DNA of 64,000 nucleotides from Myxococcus stipitatus (GTDB lineage Bacteria > Myxococcota > Myxococcia > Myxococcales > Myxococcaceae), in contig NZ_CP147913.1 in assembly GCF_037414475.1 (NCBI RefSeq), positions 4,834,001 to 4,898,000 on the forward strand, written 5' to 3'. Position 1 is the stretch's first letter. Each line of letters begins with the position of its first letter. Position numbers and translations under genes: made by a program. Positions 8,448-17,380 of this stretch are shown one piece after another. Below the pieces are notes generated by a model, which did not search any database, was not told the origin of the DNA, and worked only from the letters and a program-made list of their open reading frames with translations.

Positions 8448-9194
8448 TCAGGGCGTCAGCTCCGCGGCGATTCGCGAGGCGTCCGCGGCGGTCCACGGCT
8501 TCGGATTGAAGACGTAGAGGGTGCGGGCGCCGGGTGGAACCGCGAGGGGCTCATCGAGCGCGAGTCCCACGCTGCCCTGGCAGGGCGGGGGAATCCCGCG
8601 AGCGAAACGGCTCCGCCAGACAGACGCCTCCGGACCCATGCGGAAGAGCTGAGGCACGACCTCGTCCACGGGGGCTCGCGCCACCCAGCTCCCCGAGACA
8701 CACCAGGATGCCAGCCCCGTGATGGACAGCCGATGGGTCGACGGCAGCCGCGCGCGCAAGGCGTGGAGCAGCGAGAGATAGGCGTCGTACTCGGATGCTC
8801 GCGCGTCGAAGTCGAGCTGCAAGCCCGTCGCGTCGGGCCGGACCGCGAGGGCGACGAGCCGGTCCGCGAGCTCGGAGATTCGCTCAGGTGTGTATCGCGC
8901 GAGCGAGGCACCCGCGCGCATCTCCAGTCGCACGGTGGCGCGGGGCACCATGCCCGGAGGCATGAGCAGCGGCTGCCGGCGCGCACGGACGAGGCTCGAC
9001 GTATCCGTCAGTTCGACGGTCGCCAACAGGAACGCCACCTCGACAGGTTGTCCCGCGAGGAACCGCAGGTCCTCCGGCCGCTCCCAGGCCCAGAGCACCA
9101 CGCGAGGAGGCTCGGACGTGGGAACACAGGCGAGCGCCGCGCAGAAGAGAAGGAGCGCGGTGACAACCCAACGGCTCACGGAGAAGGACCTCAC
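8448..9194 (-). CDS. DUF3142-like lipoprotein
   Basis: A 248-residue protein with an N-terminal lipoprotein-like signal (LLLFCAALAC, Cys at about residue 23). The body contains VVLWAWERPEDLRFL, LQLDFDARASEYDAYLSLL and LYVFNPKPW, matching the TIM-barrel-like DUF3142 family (WxWERpEDL near the N-terminus and an LQiDFDa..s...Y motif). The function is unknown, although the fold resembles glycoside hydrolases. The start is GTG at 9194, directly abutting the TGA of the preceding gene (TGAGTG), so the two are translationally coupled. Confidence 0.8.
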   Translation of the reverse strand: MRSFSVSRWVVTALLLFCAALACVPTSEPPRVVLWAWERPEDLRFLAGQPVEVAFLLATVELTDTSSLVRARRQPLLMPPGMVPRATVRLEMRAGASLARYTPERISELADRLVALAVRPDATGLQLDFDARASEYDAYLSLLHALRARLPSTHRLSITGLASWCVSGSWVARAPVDEVVPQLFRMGPEASVWRSRFARGIPPPCQGSVGLALDEPLAVPPGARTLYVFNPKPWTAADASRIAAELTP

Positions 9195-11498
9195 TCAGTG
9201 GTAGTACTTCGACTTCTTGGCCAGGTCGCTCTTCCCGTAACGTCGATGCAGGAGGCGGAACGCATCTCGAGCCTCGTCGGTACGCGTCTCACAGGACTTC
9301 TTGCTGGCCCTGACCACGCGGTAGAGCGCCACGGGCGAGCGAGGGTCCTTGGGATGCGCCTGCGCCCACGCCAAGGCAGCGCGTCCGAGGTAGGTCATCG
9401 AGCCGCCCGCCGTGACCACCTTGTTCCACTCCTCACGCGCGGCCCGCGTCTCTTCCTCCGACAGGAACGGGAGCGCCGTCGTGGGGGACTCCGTGCTGCT
9501 CGTGCACCAGCCAATCTTTCCGTACGTGAGCATGTCCCTCACGTAGGTCTCCGCGTCCTCGCTGAACAGCCGTGCGTCCGACAGGCCATCCTCTCCGCCT
9601 TCGAGCTCCGGGGTGGCCCCGAGGGAGTCCATCAACAGGAACTGCGCTTCGAACAGCCGCTCTTCCTTCGACTTGTGCTGGAGCACGGCGCTCAGTCCGG
9701 CATGCGCGAGGGGCTCGGACTTCTCGAGCACCTTCGCCACGGCGAGGAGCGTCTCATGGTCCTCCACCACCACGGCGCGAGTGAAGGCGGTCCATCGCAA
9801 CTGGCGTTGGACGTCGGCGGGAAGAGAACCTTTCTCCGCGAGCTCGCTCATCCGTCGCGCCGTCAGCCGAGGATTGAGCGCCCGCACCGCTCCCCAATCC
9901 AGGACCTGGCTTCTCTGCGCGAGAGGCGTGTCGTGCGCATCACTGAAGCCGTTGTCTTCGACTCCGGCGGCGGAACGCAGCGCGTGGAGAATGGCTTCAT
10001 CCCAGCTGCTCGCCAGGGCGAAGCGCTCATCGCGCAGGAGGTTGTCGCTGGAGACCAAATCCCGCGACATCTCCGAGGGCACCGTCGCGAGCCGTGCCCG
10101 AGCCGCCGCGACCTCCCCGAGTTCCCGCAGCAGATGCGCGGAGCGGTACACCAGTGTCATCGCGGCCGGTGACTTCACGGGAACCCGCGCCGCCGCCTCG
10201 AGCACCTCGCGCAGCCCTGGCGAATCCACCCGTGCATTCAGGAGCGCGGTGACGAGCCACGGCACCTGGCGAGTCTTCCCCCATCGGGCCACGGCCAGCG
10301 CATAACTTCGCTGAACGCGCTGTTCCCGTTCGCTGTCGCCCAGGATGGGAGGGACGTACGTGGCGTCGAGCCATTCCGTGAGCTCGCTCGCGCGACCCGT
10401 CAGCGCGGCACAGAGGGGCTGGGACCTCTTCGTGTCATCGTCGAGCACCCGCTTGAGCCCCAGGTTCAGGTCGACGAGCTCAACACCCAGCGCCGAGCCC
10501 ATCCCTGGTTGAACCACGCGCTCCATCAGCTCACAGGTCAGCGCATCCGGCTGGAGCCGGGCACGGACGAGGTTGCGCAGCCGCAAGGTCGCGGGATGGA
10601 CCTCGCGCAGCTCGGGTGTGGCGAGGACCTTGGCCATCACCTGCTCCGCTTCGGTGAGCCGGGCGATGAACTCAGGAGGGGATTCGGGCGAGGACCTCCA
10701 GCTCTCGGGACGTTCGAGCAACGCCTGCCGCACATGGACACGCGCCACCAGGTACGCGGCGAGCGCACGATAGGGTGAACCTGTGTCCTGGCTGATCTGC
10801 TGAAAGCCCTGGGTGGCCTCGGCGAAGCGCCGCCCATAGAAGTCCGAGGAGGCGCGTTGATAGGCATGCTCCGCGCGGCGGCGGGCCTGGACCGAAGCGG
10901 GTAGTCCCGCGTCGAGCGCCGGGGCCAACACCTCCACCGCGTCACCCGAACCGAAGACCATGTCCTGATTGCGCACCCACTCCGCCACGAGCGCGGGGTG
11001 CTGCTTCCACTCCGTGCCGAGCGCCCGCAGCGTCTTCTCCGCGCGCAGGAAGGCATCGCCATGGATGTAGGGGAGCTGGTTGTAGTTCTCCTCGACGAAG
11101 ACGCGCGGCGGAGCGGTGGGGGCGGGAGTCGAGGGGAGGACCTCGGTCCGAGCAGCGAGCCAACGCGCGGCCTCCTTCGCCGCGCCACCGGGCAGGTCCT
11201 CCTGCCAGCGGGCCCAGGACTCCACCACGTAGCGCTGCTCCTCGGGCGTCGTGGGCACGGCCATCATCACCCGCCACGCATGGGCGAGGTACATGGGCTG
11301 GAACGTCCCTCGAAGGACACCCAGACGCCCGGCCGCGAACGCGTCGAACGGGCGGTCGGGATGGGAGGAGTGGACGTAGATGGGAGCGTCGTAGGAGGGC
11401 CCACAGGCCCAGGCTGGAGCGGTCCCCAGCACGAGCACGAGAGCCACCAGTCCCAGGAGCAACGGCTTCAGCGAGGAAGGGCGCACGTCGGACAACAC
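9195..11498 (-). CDS. Large secreted protein of unknown function
   Basis: About 767 residues if GTG 11498 is the start. The segment LKPLLLGLVALVLVLGTAPAWA is a clear signal peptide, cleaved before CGPSYDAP. The mature protein is mostly alpha-helical with many paired helices (for example AYQRASSDFYGRRFAEATQG), suggesting TPR-like solenoid repeats. I do not recognise a named family. GTG at 11486 or 11567 are alternative starts; none has a strong ribosome site. It is the first gene of an operon with the DUF3142 lipoprotein, whose start codon directly follows its stop, implying a shared envelope process. Confidence 0.7.
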   Translation of the reverse strand: MLSDVRPSSLKPLLLGLVALVLVLGTAPAWACGPSYDAPIYVHSSHPDRPFDAFAAGRLGVLRGTFQPMYLAHAWRVMMAVPTTPEEQRYVVESWARWQEDLPGGAAKEAARWLAARTEVLPSTPAPTAPPRVFVEENYNQLPYIHGDAFLRAEKTLRALGTEWKQHPALVAEWVRNQDMVFGSGDAVEVLAPALDAGLPASVQARRRAEHAYQRASSDFYGRRFAEATQGFQQISQDTGSPYRALAAYLVARVHVRQALLERPESWRSSPESPPEFIARLTEAEQVMAKVLATPELREVHPATLRLRNLVRARLQPDALTCELMERVVQPGMGSALGVELVDLNLGLKRVLDDDTKRSQPLCAALTGRASELTEWLDATYVPPILGDSEREQRVQRSYALAVARWGKTRQVPWLVTALLNARVDSPGLREVLEAAARVPVKSPAAMTLVYRSAHLLRELGEVAAARARLATVPSEMSRDLVSSDNLLRDERFALASSWDEAILHALRSAAGVEDNGFSDAHDTPLAQRSQVLDWGAVRALNPRLTARRMSELAEKGSLPADVQRQLRWTAFTRAVVVEDHETLLAVAKVLEKSEPLAHAGLSAVLQHKSKEERLFEAQFLLMDSLGATPELEGGEDGLSDARLFSEDAETYVRDMLTYGKIGWCTSSTESPTTALPFLSEEETRAAREEWNKVVTAGGSMTYLGRAALAWAQAHPKDPRSPVALYRVVRASKKSCETRTDEARDAFRLLHRRYGKSDLAKKSKYYH

Positions 11499-11535
11499 TG
11501 AAGCACAAGCAACCGCTCTCCCACCACGGCCTCCC

Positions 11536-12558
11536 TCACGAACCCGAGCGAGCCCTCGCCGGCGCACCGAAGCGGCTGGGCGGCTGGCCCGTCCATCGCC
11601 GGAACGCGCGGGTGAACGTGCTCACGTCCGAGAAGCCCAACAGGTACGCGATTTCGCTCACCGAGCGCCCCGGCTCGGAGAGATACGACAGGGCCTGGGT
11701 GCGCCGGGTCTCCGCGAGCAGCTCCCGGAACCCCGAGCCCGACTCCACCAGCTTGCGCTGGAGGCTGCGCGAGCTCATGTGCAGCCGCTCCGCCACCTTC
11801 TCCTGCGAGGGCTCGCCCTGGGGCAACAGCTCCAGCAACATCGCGCGCACCCGCGCCACCACGTCCTGCCCCGCCTGCCGCGCCAGGTGCCGGACGATGA
11901 GCTCGTCATTGATGCGCGCCAGCTCCGGATTGGCGCCGGGAAGGGTGACCTCGAAGGGAAGGCGCTCGTACACGAGCACGTCCGCGCCCGCGCCGAACGT
12001 CAGCTTGCATCGGAACAACTTCTCGTAGGGCGTCAGGTCCGCGGGCGCCGCGCGGCGCAGCAGCACCTCTCGCGGCGACAGCTCCCGCCGGTACATCACC
12101 CGGCAGAAGCGCACCAGGAGGTACGCCACCGCGTCCGTCTCCTCCTCACACAGATGAGGTCCGCCGCCACCGTCGTAGAGGAGCACCTGATAGCAATCCC
12201 CATCCCGGGTGAAGGCCGGACGCAGTCCGTCCGACACCAGCGCCACCGCGTGCACCAGCCGCTCGAATGCCTCGCGCAGCGTGCTGGAGGCGTTGAGCCG
12301 GTAGCCCACCGCATGGAACGTGGTCGGCGCGACGTGCCGGGCCATCTGCAGCCCGATGGCGGGGTCCGCCGAATTTTCCACCGCCAACCGCCACAACCGG
12401 GTCATCCCCTCTTGGGGATAGCGCGCGTTGGCGTCGCCCAGGAGCGCCGGGTCCAAGCCCGCCTTCACGAACAATGACCGGGCATCCACTCCGCGCAGCT
12501 CCAGCGTGCGGTGGAGCGTGAGAGCCCAGCTCGTCAAAACGGTCGCCGGAGAGCTCAT
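11536..12558 (-). CDS. AraC-family transcriptional regulator (arabinose-binding-domain type)
   Basis: A 340-residue regulator. Residues about 15-200 match the long N-terminal domain of OruR/ArgR-type AraC proteins (GLQMARHVAPTTFHAVGY; FCRVMYRRELSPREVLLRR). The C-terminal two helix-turn-helix motifs are clear: VAERLHMSSRSLQRKLVESG and VSEIAYLLGFSDVSTFTRAF, then RRWTGQPPSRF. The ATG at 12558 is chosen over an upstream ATG 74 codons earlier because the extra stretch is not protein-like. It is transcribed divergently from the haem/propeller gene at 12878, a possible target. Confidence 0.9.
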   Translation of the reverse strand: MSSPATVLTSWALTLHRTLELRGVDARSLFVKAGLDPALLGDANARYPQEGMTRLWRLAVENSADPAIGLQMARHVAPTTFHAVGYRLNASSTLREAFERLVHAVALVSDGLRPAFTRDGDCYQVLLYDGGGGPHLCEEETDAVAYLLVRFCRVMYRRELSPREVLLRRAAPADLTPYEKLFRCKLTFGAGADVLVYERLPFEVTLPGANPELARINDELIVRHLARQAGQDVVARVRAMLLELLPQGEPSQEKVAERLHMSSRSLQRKLVESGSGFRELLAETRRTQALSYLSEPGRSVSEIAYLLGFSDVSTFTRAFRRWTGQPPSRFGAPARARSGS

Positions 12559-12877
12559 GTTGTCGCCTTCGGCCAAAGGAATTGGCGGAATGGAGCAAGC
12601 GTGGGGGCCAGACCAACCAGTAGCTTGGCTTCCCCGGAATCCTGCCATGTCGGAGGTGATGATGCTTGTTGAGGAGCGCCGTGTGTCTTCTGGCTGATGC
12701 ATCGCGTCACCCGTATCCCTAGACGAGTCTGAGCGTCGCGGTTCAAAGGCTTCACGCTTTTCCACCCGACTCACTCTCACGAGGTTCCTTCCGTCGGTGG
12801 AGGCCCCGCCGCGCCGGGTGGCGTGTGCCTTGGGCCCGCTGTGGTCGTCCCCTCATTCCCAGAGGTTTGTCATTCCC
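12559..12877. other. Divergent intergenic region
   Basis: A 319-nt spacer between the AraC-type regulator and the YVTN/haem gene. It presumably holds both promoters and the regulator's binding sites. I could not identify a convincing -35/-10 pair or operator by eye. Confidence 0.4.
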
Positions 12878-15661
12878 ATGACTCCCTTGAGACTCAGCGG
12901 TATCCAGAAGTCCTTTCTGGTGGTGTTGGCGTTGGTGGCCTTCCAGCCGGCGTTCTCCGCGACGCCGAGCTTCCTGGCCTTCGAGAGCGGACACGTCCGC
13001 CCGTTGGCGATGTCTCCGGATGGGAAGCGGCTGGTGGCGGTGAACACGCCGGACAACAGCGTGTCGGTGTTCAGTGTGGGGGACGCGGGGCTGACGTTGC
13101 AGGCGAAGGTGACGGTGGGGTTGGAGCCGGTGGCGGTGGCGCCCCGAGGCAATGACGAGGTCTGGGTGGTCAACCACCTGTCCGACAGCGTGAGCGTGGT
13201 GTCGCTCACGGGGACGCCGCGTGTGGTGCGCACGCTGCTGGTGGGAGACGAGCCGCGCGACATCGTCTTCGCGGGGCCCAAGGGACGCGCCTTCATCACC
13301 ACGGCGCACCGGGGACAGCACCGCACGCATCCGTCCATCGCGGCGGTGCCGGGCGCGGGAGATCCTCAGCTCACGACGCCGGGGGTGGGCCGCGCGGATG
13401 TCTGGGTGTTCGACCCGGCGAACCTGGGCACGACGTTGGGCGGCACGCCCGTGCGCATCCTGAACCTGTTTGGAGATACGCCGCGCGCGCTGACGGTGAG
13501 CCCGGATGGGCGCACGGTGTATGCGGCGGTCTTCAAGTCGGGCAACCAGACGACGGCGGTGCTGGAGGAGCTCGTCTGTGAGGGCTTCAATCCCTATGTC
13601 CCCTGTCTGGTGAGTGGCGGCATCTACCCGGGCGGCAGCCCCGGTCCGGCCACGAATCATCAGGGGGTGCCCGCGCCGGAGGTGGCGCTCATCGTGAAGT
13701 ACAATCAGCAGTTCAGCCAGTGGCAGGACGAGCTGGGGCGCAACTGGAACAACGCGATTCGCTTCAACCTGCCGGACCAGGACGTGTTCGCCATCGACGC
13801 GGAGGGGCTGACGCAGAAGGAGGCCTTCGCTCACGTGGGCACGACGCTGTTCAACATGGCGACCAACCCGGTGACGGGCACGGTGTACGTGTCCAACACG
13901 GAGGCCTTCAACCACGTGCGCTTCGAGGGCCCCGGTGTCTTCGGCGGCACCACGGTGCAGGGGCACCTGGCGGAGACGCGCATCACGGCCATCCTGGCGG
14001 GCACGGTGATGCCTCGGCATCTGAACAAGCACCTGGACTACGCGAAGCTGGTGACGGACCCGGGCTTCGACCCGACGGCGAAGGTGCACAGCCTGGCCAC
14101 GCCGCTGGACATGGTGGTGAGCCGGGATGGCCGCACGCTCTATGTGGCCGCGTATGGCTCCAGCAAGGTGGGCGTGTTCGACACGCAGGCGCTGGAGTCG
14201 GACAGCTTCGACCCGCGGTTGAACAGCGCGGCGTACATCCCGGTGAGCGGCGGCGGCCCCAGCGGCCTGGTGCTGGACGAGGCGCGAGGCCGGCTCTACG
14301 TGATGACCCGCTTCGACAACTCGGTGAAGGTCATCGACCTGGCCACGCGCGCGGAGGTGGGCTCGCAGGTGCTGTTCAACCCGGAGCCCCTCTCGGTGGT
14401 GCAGGGGCGGCCGGTGCTCTACGACGCGGCGACCTTCTCCGCCAATGGGGAGGCGTCCTGCTCGACCTGTCACATCTTCGGCGACATGGATGACCTGGCG
14501 TGGGACTTGGGCAACCCGGATGAGAACGTCACGGTGAACCCGATTCAGGGCCGGTTGCTCAACACGGCCACGCTGCTCAAGCCGCACATCAACGGCTCCG
14601 GCAAGGTGAACGACTTCCACCCGATGAAGGGGCCCATGACGACGCAGACGATGCGCGGCATGAGCACGTCCGGGCCCATGCACTGGCGCGGAGACCGCTC
14701 CAACGGCTTCTTCGGGGTCAGCGGCACGGACCCGAACCTGTCCTTCATGAACTTCATCGTCGCGTTCGAGGGACTCCTGGGCCGCGCGAGCAAGCCCACG
14801 CTGACGGAGATGCAGCGCTTCACCGACTTCCAGTTGCAGGTGGTGTTGCCGCCCAACCCGGTGCGCAACCTGGACAACTCGTTGACGGCGGCGCAGCAGC
14901 GGGGGTTGAACTTCTATGCGGGTTCACGCCGCTCGGATGGTCTGCCGTTGGGAGAGGGATTGGGCTTCACGTGTGAGGGATGTCACCGGCTGGACCCGGC
15001 CCAGGGCTTCTATGGGACGGATGGTCAGGTGAGCTTCGAGAACATCCCTCAGATTGTGAAGATTCCGCACTTGCGGAACATGTACCAGAAGGTCGGCATG
15101 TTCGGGAACGCGAACACGCCGTTCTTCATGGCGCCGGACAGCGGGTGGATGGGGAACCAGGTGCGAGGCTTTGGCATGGTGCACGACGGCGCGGTGGATA
15201 CGATTGCGCGCTTCCTGTCTGCCATCGTGTTCATCCCGAGCATCGGGGTGGGCTTCCCGTTGAACAACCCGGATGGGACGCGGCGGGACGTGGAGCAGCT
15301 GGTGCTGGCGTTCGACTCGGACCTGGCGCCCATCGTGGGGCAGCAGGTGACGTTGAGCAGCACGAACGCGGCGAGCGTGGGGCCGCGCATCGACCTGTTG
15401 TTGCAGCGGGCCCGCACGCCGTTCACCTCGAAGATTCTGGGTGGGGTGGTGAAGGAGTGTGACCTGGTGGCGAAGGTGGCGATGGGGGGCCGTGTGAAAG
15501 GCTTCCTGTTCAATCCAGTGGGCAATGCCTTCATCCCGGATGACGCCTCGGCGAGCGTGTCCGACGCGACGCTGCGGAGCTACGCGACGACGGCGGGGCA
15601 GGAGGTGACCTACACCTGCGTGCCGCCGGGCTCCGGGGCACGAATCGGGCTCAATCGCTGA
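12878..15661 (+). CDS. YVTN beta-propeller / di-haem cytochrome c peroxidase-like protein
   Basis: A 927-residue exported protein (signal SFLVVLALVAFQPAFSA). The N-terminal half, roughly residues 30-510, repeats the YVTN-type strand pattern (LAMSPDGKRLVAVNTPDNSV, VSRDGRTLYVAAYGSSKV), forming a beta-propeller. The C-terminal half carries two CxxCH haem-c sites, CSTCH at residues 528-532 and CEGCH at 699-703. This order, propeller then MauG/CCP-like di-haem domain, is known in bacterial surface redox proteins; electron donor and substrate are unknown. It is divergent from an AraC-type regulator and followed by a strong hairpin. Confidence 0.85.
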   Translation: MTPLRLSGIQKSFLVVLALVAFQPAFSATPSFLAFESGHVRPLAMSPDGKRLVAVNTPDNSVSVFSVGDAGLTLQAKVTVGLEPVAVAPRGNDEVWVVNHLSDSVSVVSLTGTPRVVRTLLVGDEPRDIVFAGPKGRAFITTAHRGQHRTHPSIAAVPGAGDPQLTTPGVGRADVWVFDPANLGTTLGGTPVRILNLFGDTPRALTVSPDGRTVYAAVFKSGNQTTAVLEELVCEGFNPYVPCLVSGGIYPGGSPGPATNHQGVPAPEVALIVKYNQQFSQWQDELGRNWNNAIRFNLPDQDVFAIDAEGLTQKEAFAHVGTTLFNMATNPVTGTVYVSNTEAFNHVRFEGPGVFGGTTVQGHLAETRITAILAGTVMPRHLNKHLDYAKLVTDPGFDPTAKVHSLATPLDMVVSRDGRTLYVAAYGSSKVGVFDTQALESDSFDPRLNSAAYIPVSGGGPSGLVLDEARGRLYVMTRFDNSVKVIDLATRAEVGSQVLFNPEPLSVVQGRPVLYDAATFSANGEASCSTCHIFGDMDDLAWDLGNPDENVTVNPIQGRLLNTATLLKPHINGSGKVNDFHPMKGPMTTQTMRGMSTSGPMHWRGDRSNGFFGVSGTDPNLSFMNFIVAFEGLLGRASKPTLTEMQRFTDFQLQVVLPPNPVRNLDNSLTAAQQRGLNFYAGSRRSDGLPLGEGLGFTCEGCHRLDPAQGFYGTDGQVSFENIPQIVKIPHLRNMYQKVGMFGNANTPFFMAPDSGWMGNQVRGFGMVHDGAVDTIARFLSAIVFIPSIGVGFPLNNPDGTRRDVEQLVLAFDSDLAPIVGQQVTLSSTNAASVGPRIDLLLQRARTPFTSKILGGVVKECDLVAKVAMGGRVKGFLFNPVGNAFIPDDASASVSDATLRSYATTAGQEVTYTCVPPGSGARIGLNR

Positions 15662-15678
15662 CAAATTGTCAAGCGAGG

Positions 15679-15712
15679 GTTCCGCGGGGAGCCGCCGTGC
15701 TCCTCGCGGAAC
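15679..15712 (+). terminator. Terminator hairpin after the haem/propeller gene
   Basis: A 14-bp stem (GTTCCGCGGGGAGC / GCTCCTCGCGGAAC, one G-T pair) with a 6-nt loop starts 17 nt after the stop at 15661. The downstream bases contain only a short T pair, so it is a GC-rich hairpin without a classical U-tract. Confidence 0.65.
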
Positions 15713-15766
15713 TTGAAATGGAGTTGGTTTGTCAGGGAAGACATGACCTGTGCAACTCTGGTGGCC

Positions 15767-17374
15767 ATGCGAGATTTTCGTGTCTGGGTCGGGGGCCTGC
15801 TGTTGGTGGCGCTGACGGCCTGTCAGTCCAAGAATGTGATGGAGGAGCCTCATGGTGAGGAATTGACGGGTCGGGAGGATGGGGGCACGCGGGGGGATGG
15901 GGGGCCTGGTGAGGACGGGGGCTTGTGGGGCGATGGGGGGCCTGGTGAGGACGCGGGCTCGGGCGGAGATGGCGGAGGTCAGCGCCCAGACAGTGGAGTC
16001 ACGGAGGACGGTGGGAGTTCACCGCTGGCCTGTGAGAAGACCCGAGGTGTCTGCGCGGGGGCGAAGCGGGCGTGGGTGGATGGGGCGTACGAATCTGTCT
16101 GCACCGCGCGCTCGTATGGTGCGGACTACGAAGAGTCCGAGTCGCGCTGTGACGGGCTCGACAATGATTGTGATGGGGTGACGGACCCGGCTCAATCGTC
16201 GCGCGTCACCACGCTGGGCGCGGCGCTCATCCAATCCTATGTCTCCAGCCTCCGGACGGAGCAGGGCGTGTTCGTGGCCGTACCTGGCACCCAGGGCCAC
16301 GTGCGAGTCCTGCGGTTGGGTGCGGACCTGTCGGTCCTGGGGACCTCGAGTGTTCCGTTTCCGCGAACACTCCCTGACGAGGGCTCCGGGTCGCTGTTGA
16401 AAGCTCAGCTGGTACAAACGAAGGAGGGGCTTGCCTTGTTCCAGGCGGTTCAGGTGTCCGGAGCATCCCGGCTGGCCTTGAGCCCCCTGGATGGCCTGGG
16501 CGCTCCGATTCTGGGAGAGGACGGCAAGGGGGTGGAGTACCACCTCCTCGATTTTTCCGAGCGGGTGTGGAGGTATCGCGTGGCGACGTCTCCGTCGGAC
16601 GACCGCGTGCTGGTTCTCTTTGCTCCGGACTATCAGCAAGGAGTGCCACAGCACGTGAAGGGACTGGTGACCGACTCTCAGGGGCAGGTGCTCACCGCGC
16701 CCAAGGTCCTCTTCACGAGCGCGGAGGGCGACACGCCGAATCTGGGAAGTGTCCTCTGGCTGCGCAACGGGGATGTCCTGGTCGCCATGCACGACGAAAA
16801 GCCCTCGCTCGCGGGGAACACCGTGCGACTGCGCCGCTTCGACGTGAACCTGGACCCCGTCGGTGTCGAGCGGACCTTCGAGATGCCTTCGGAGCCCCAT
16901 CCCTTGTTGGTGGACCTGGGGGCCGCTCGAGGAGGCCCCGTGGAGTCGCCCGCGCTGGTGATGCGGTCGCGCAAGGCTCCGGCCTGGACCCAGGAGATTC
17001 AGGTGGTCCACGACCTCTTCAACGGCGGGTTGCCCACGACGTGGGCCGAAGGACTCCCGGGGTCGGTCTCCTGGTACGGCGCGCTCGCGGACGAGGGCGT
17101 GCTGCGGCTGGCGTGGATCTCCGAGTTCAAGGACCACCAGGCGCCGCCGCCCGGTGGAGACGACTGGCTTGGATGGAACGGGCGGCTGTGGACGCAGGAC
17201 GAAGGCCACGCCGCCGTGGACCGGACTGCAGGGCCCGCGTACCTGCCCCTCCACCGCTATGCGCAGTGGGTCCTGATGGAGAAGCTCGAGCCCAAGCGCG
17301 TGGGCGCGCTCTACATGACGACCACGCCGGAGGAGGGCAGCTCCCTCGACGGCGTGCGCTACTGCGTGCCCTGA
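15767..17374 (+). CDS. Lipoprotein with MopE-type metal-binding motif
   Basis: A 535-residue lipoprotein (lipobox LTAC; Cys at about residue 18). It is followed by a Gly/Asp-rich tract (about residues 35-75) built of imperfect GDGGPGEDGG units; the DNA repeats about every 36 bp around 15892-15953. Residues about 125-138 read CDGLDNDCDGVTDP, the Cys/Asp motif of the MopE/putative metal-binding family common in myxobacteria. The remainder is beta-rich without recognised domains and may form a propeller. The ATG at 15767 places the signal peptide correctly. Probably surface-exposed; function unknown. Confidence 0.75.
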   Translation: MRDFRVWVGGLLLVALTACQSKNVMEEPHGEELTGREDGGTRGDGGPGEDGGLWGDGGPGEDAGSGGDGGGQRPDSGVTEDGGSSPLACEKTRGVCAGAKRAWVDGAYESVCTARSYGADYEESESRCDGLDNDCDGVTDPAQSSRVTTLGAALIQSYVSSLRTEQGVFVAVPGTQGHVRVLRLGADLSVLGTSSVPFPRTLPDEGSGSLLKAQLVQTKEGLALFQAVQVSGASRLALSPLDGLGAPILGEDGKGVEYHLLDFSERVWRYRVATSPSDDRVLVLFAPDYQQGVPQHVKGLVTDSQGQVLTAPKVLFTSAEGDTPNLGSVLWLRNGDVLVAMHDEKPSLAGNTVRLRRFDVNLDPVGVERTFEMPSEPHPLLVDLGAARGGPVESPALVMRSRKAPAWTQEIQVVHDLFNGGLPTTWAEGLPGSVSWYGALADEGVLRLAWISEFKDHQAPPPGGDDWLGWNGRLWTQDEGHAAVDRTAGPAYLPLHRYAQWVLMEKLEPKRVGALYMTTTPEEGSSLDGVRYCVP

Positions 17375-17380
17375 GCGGCG

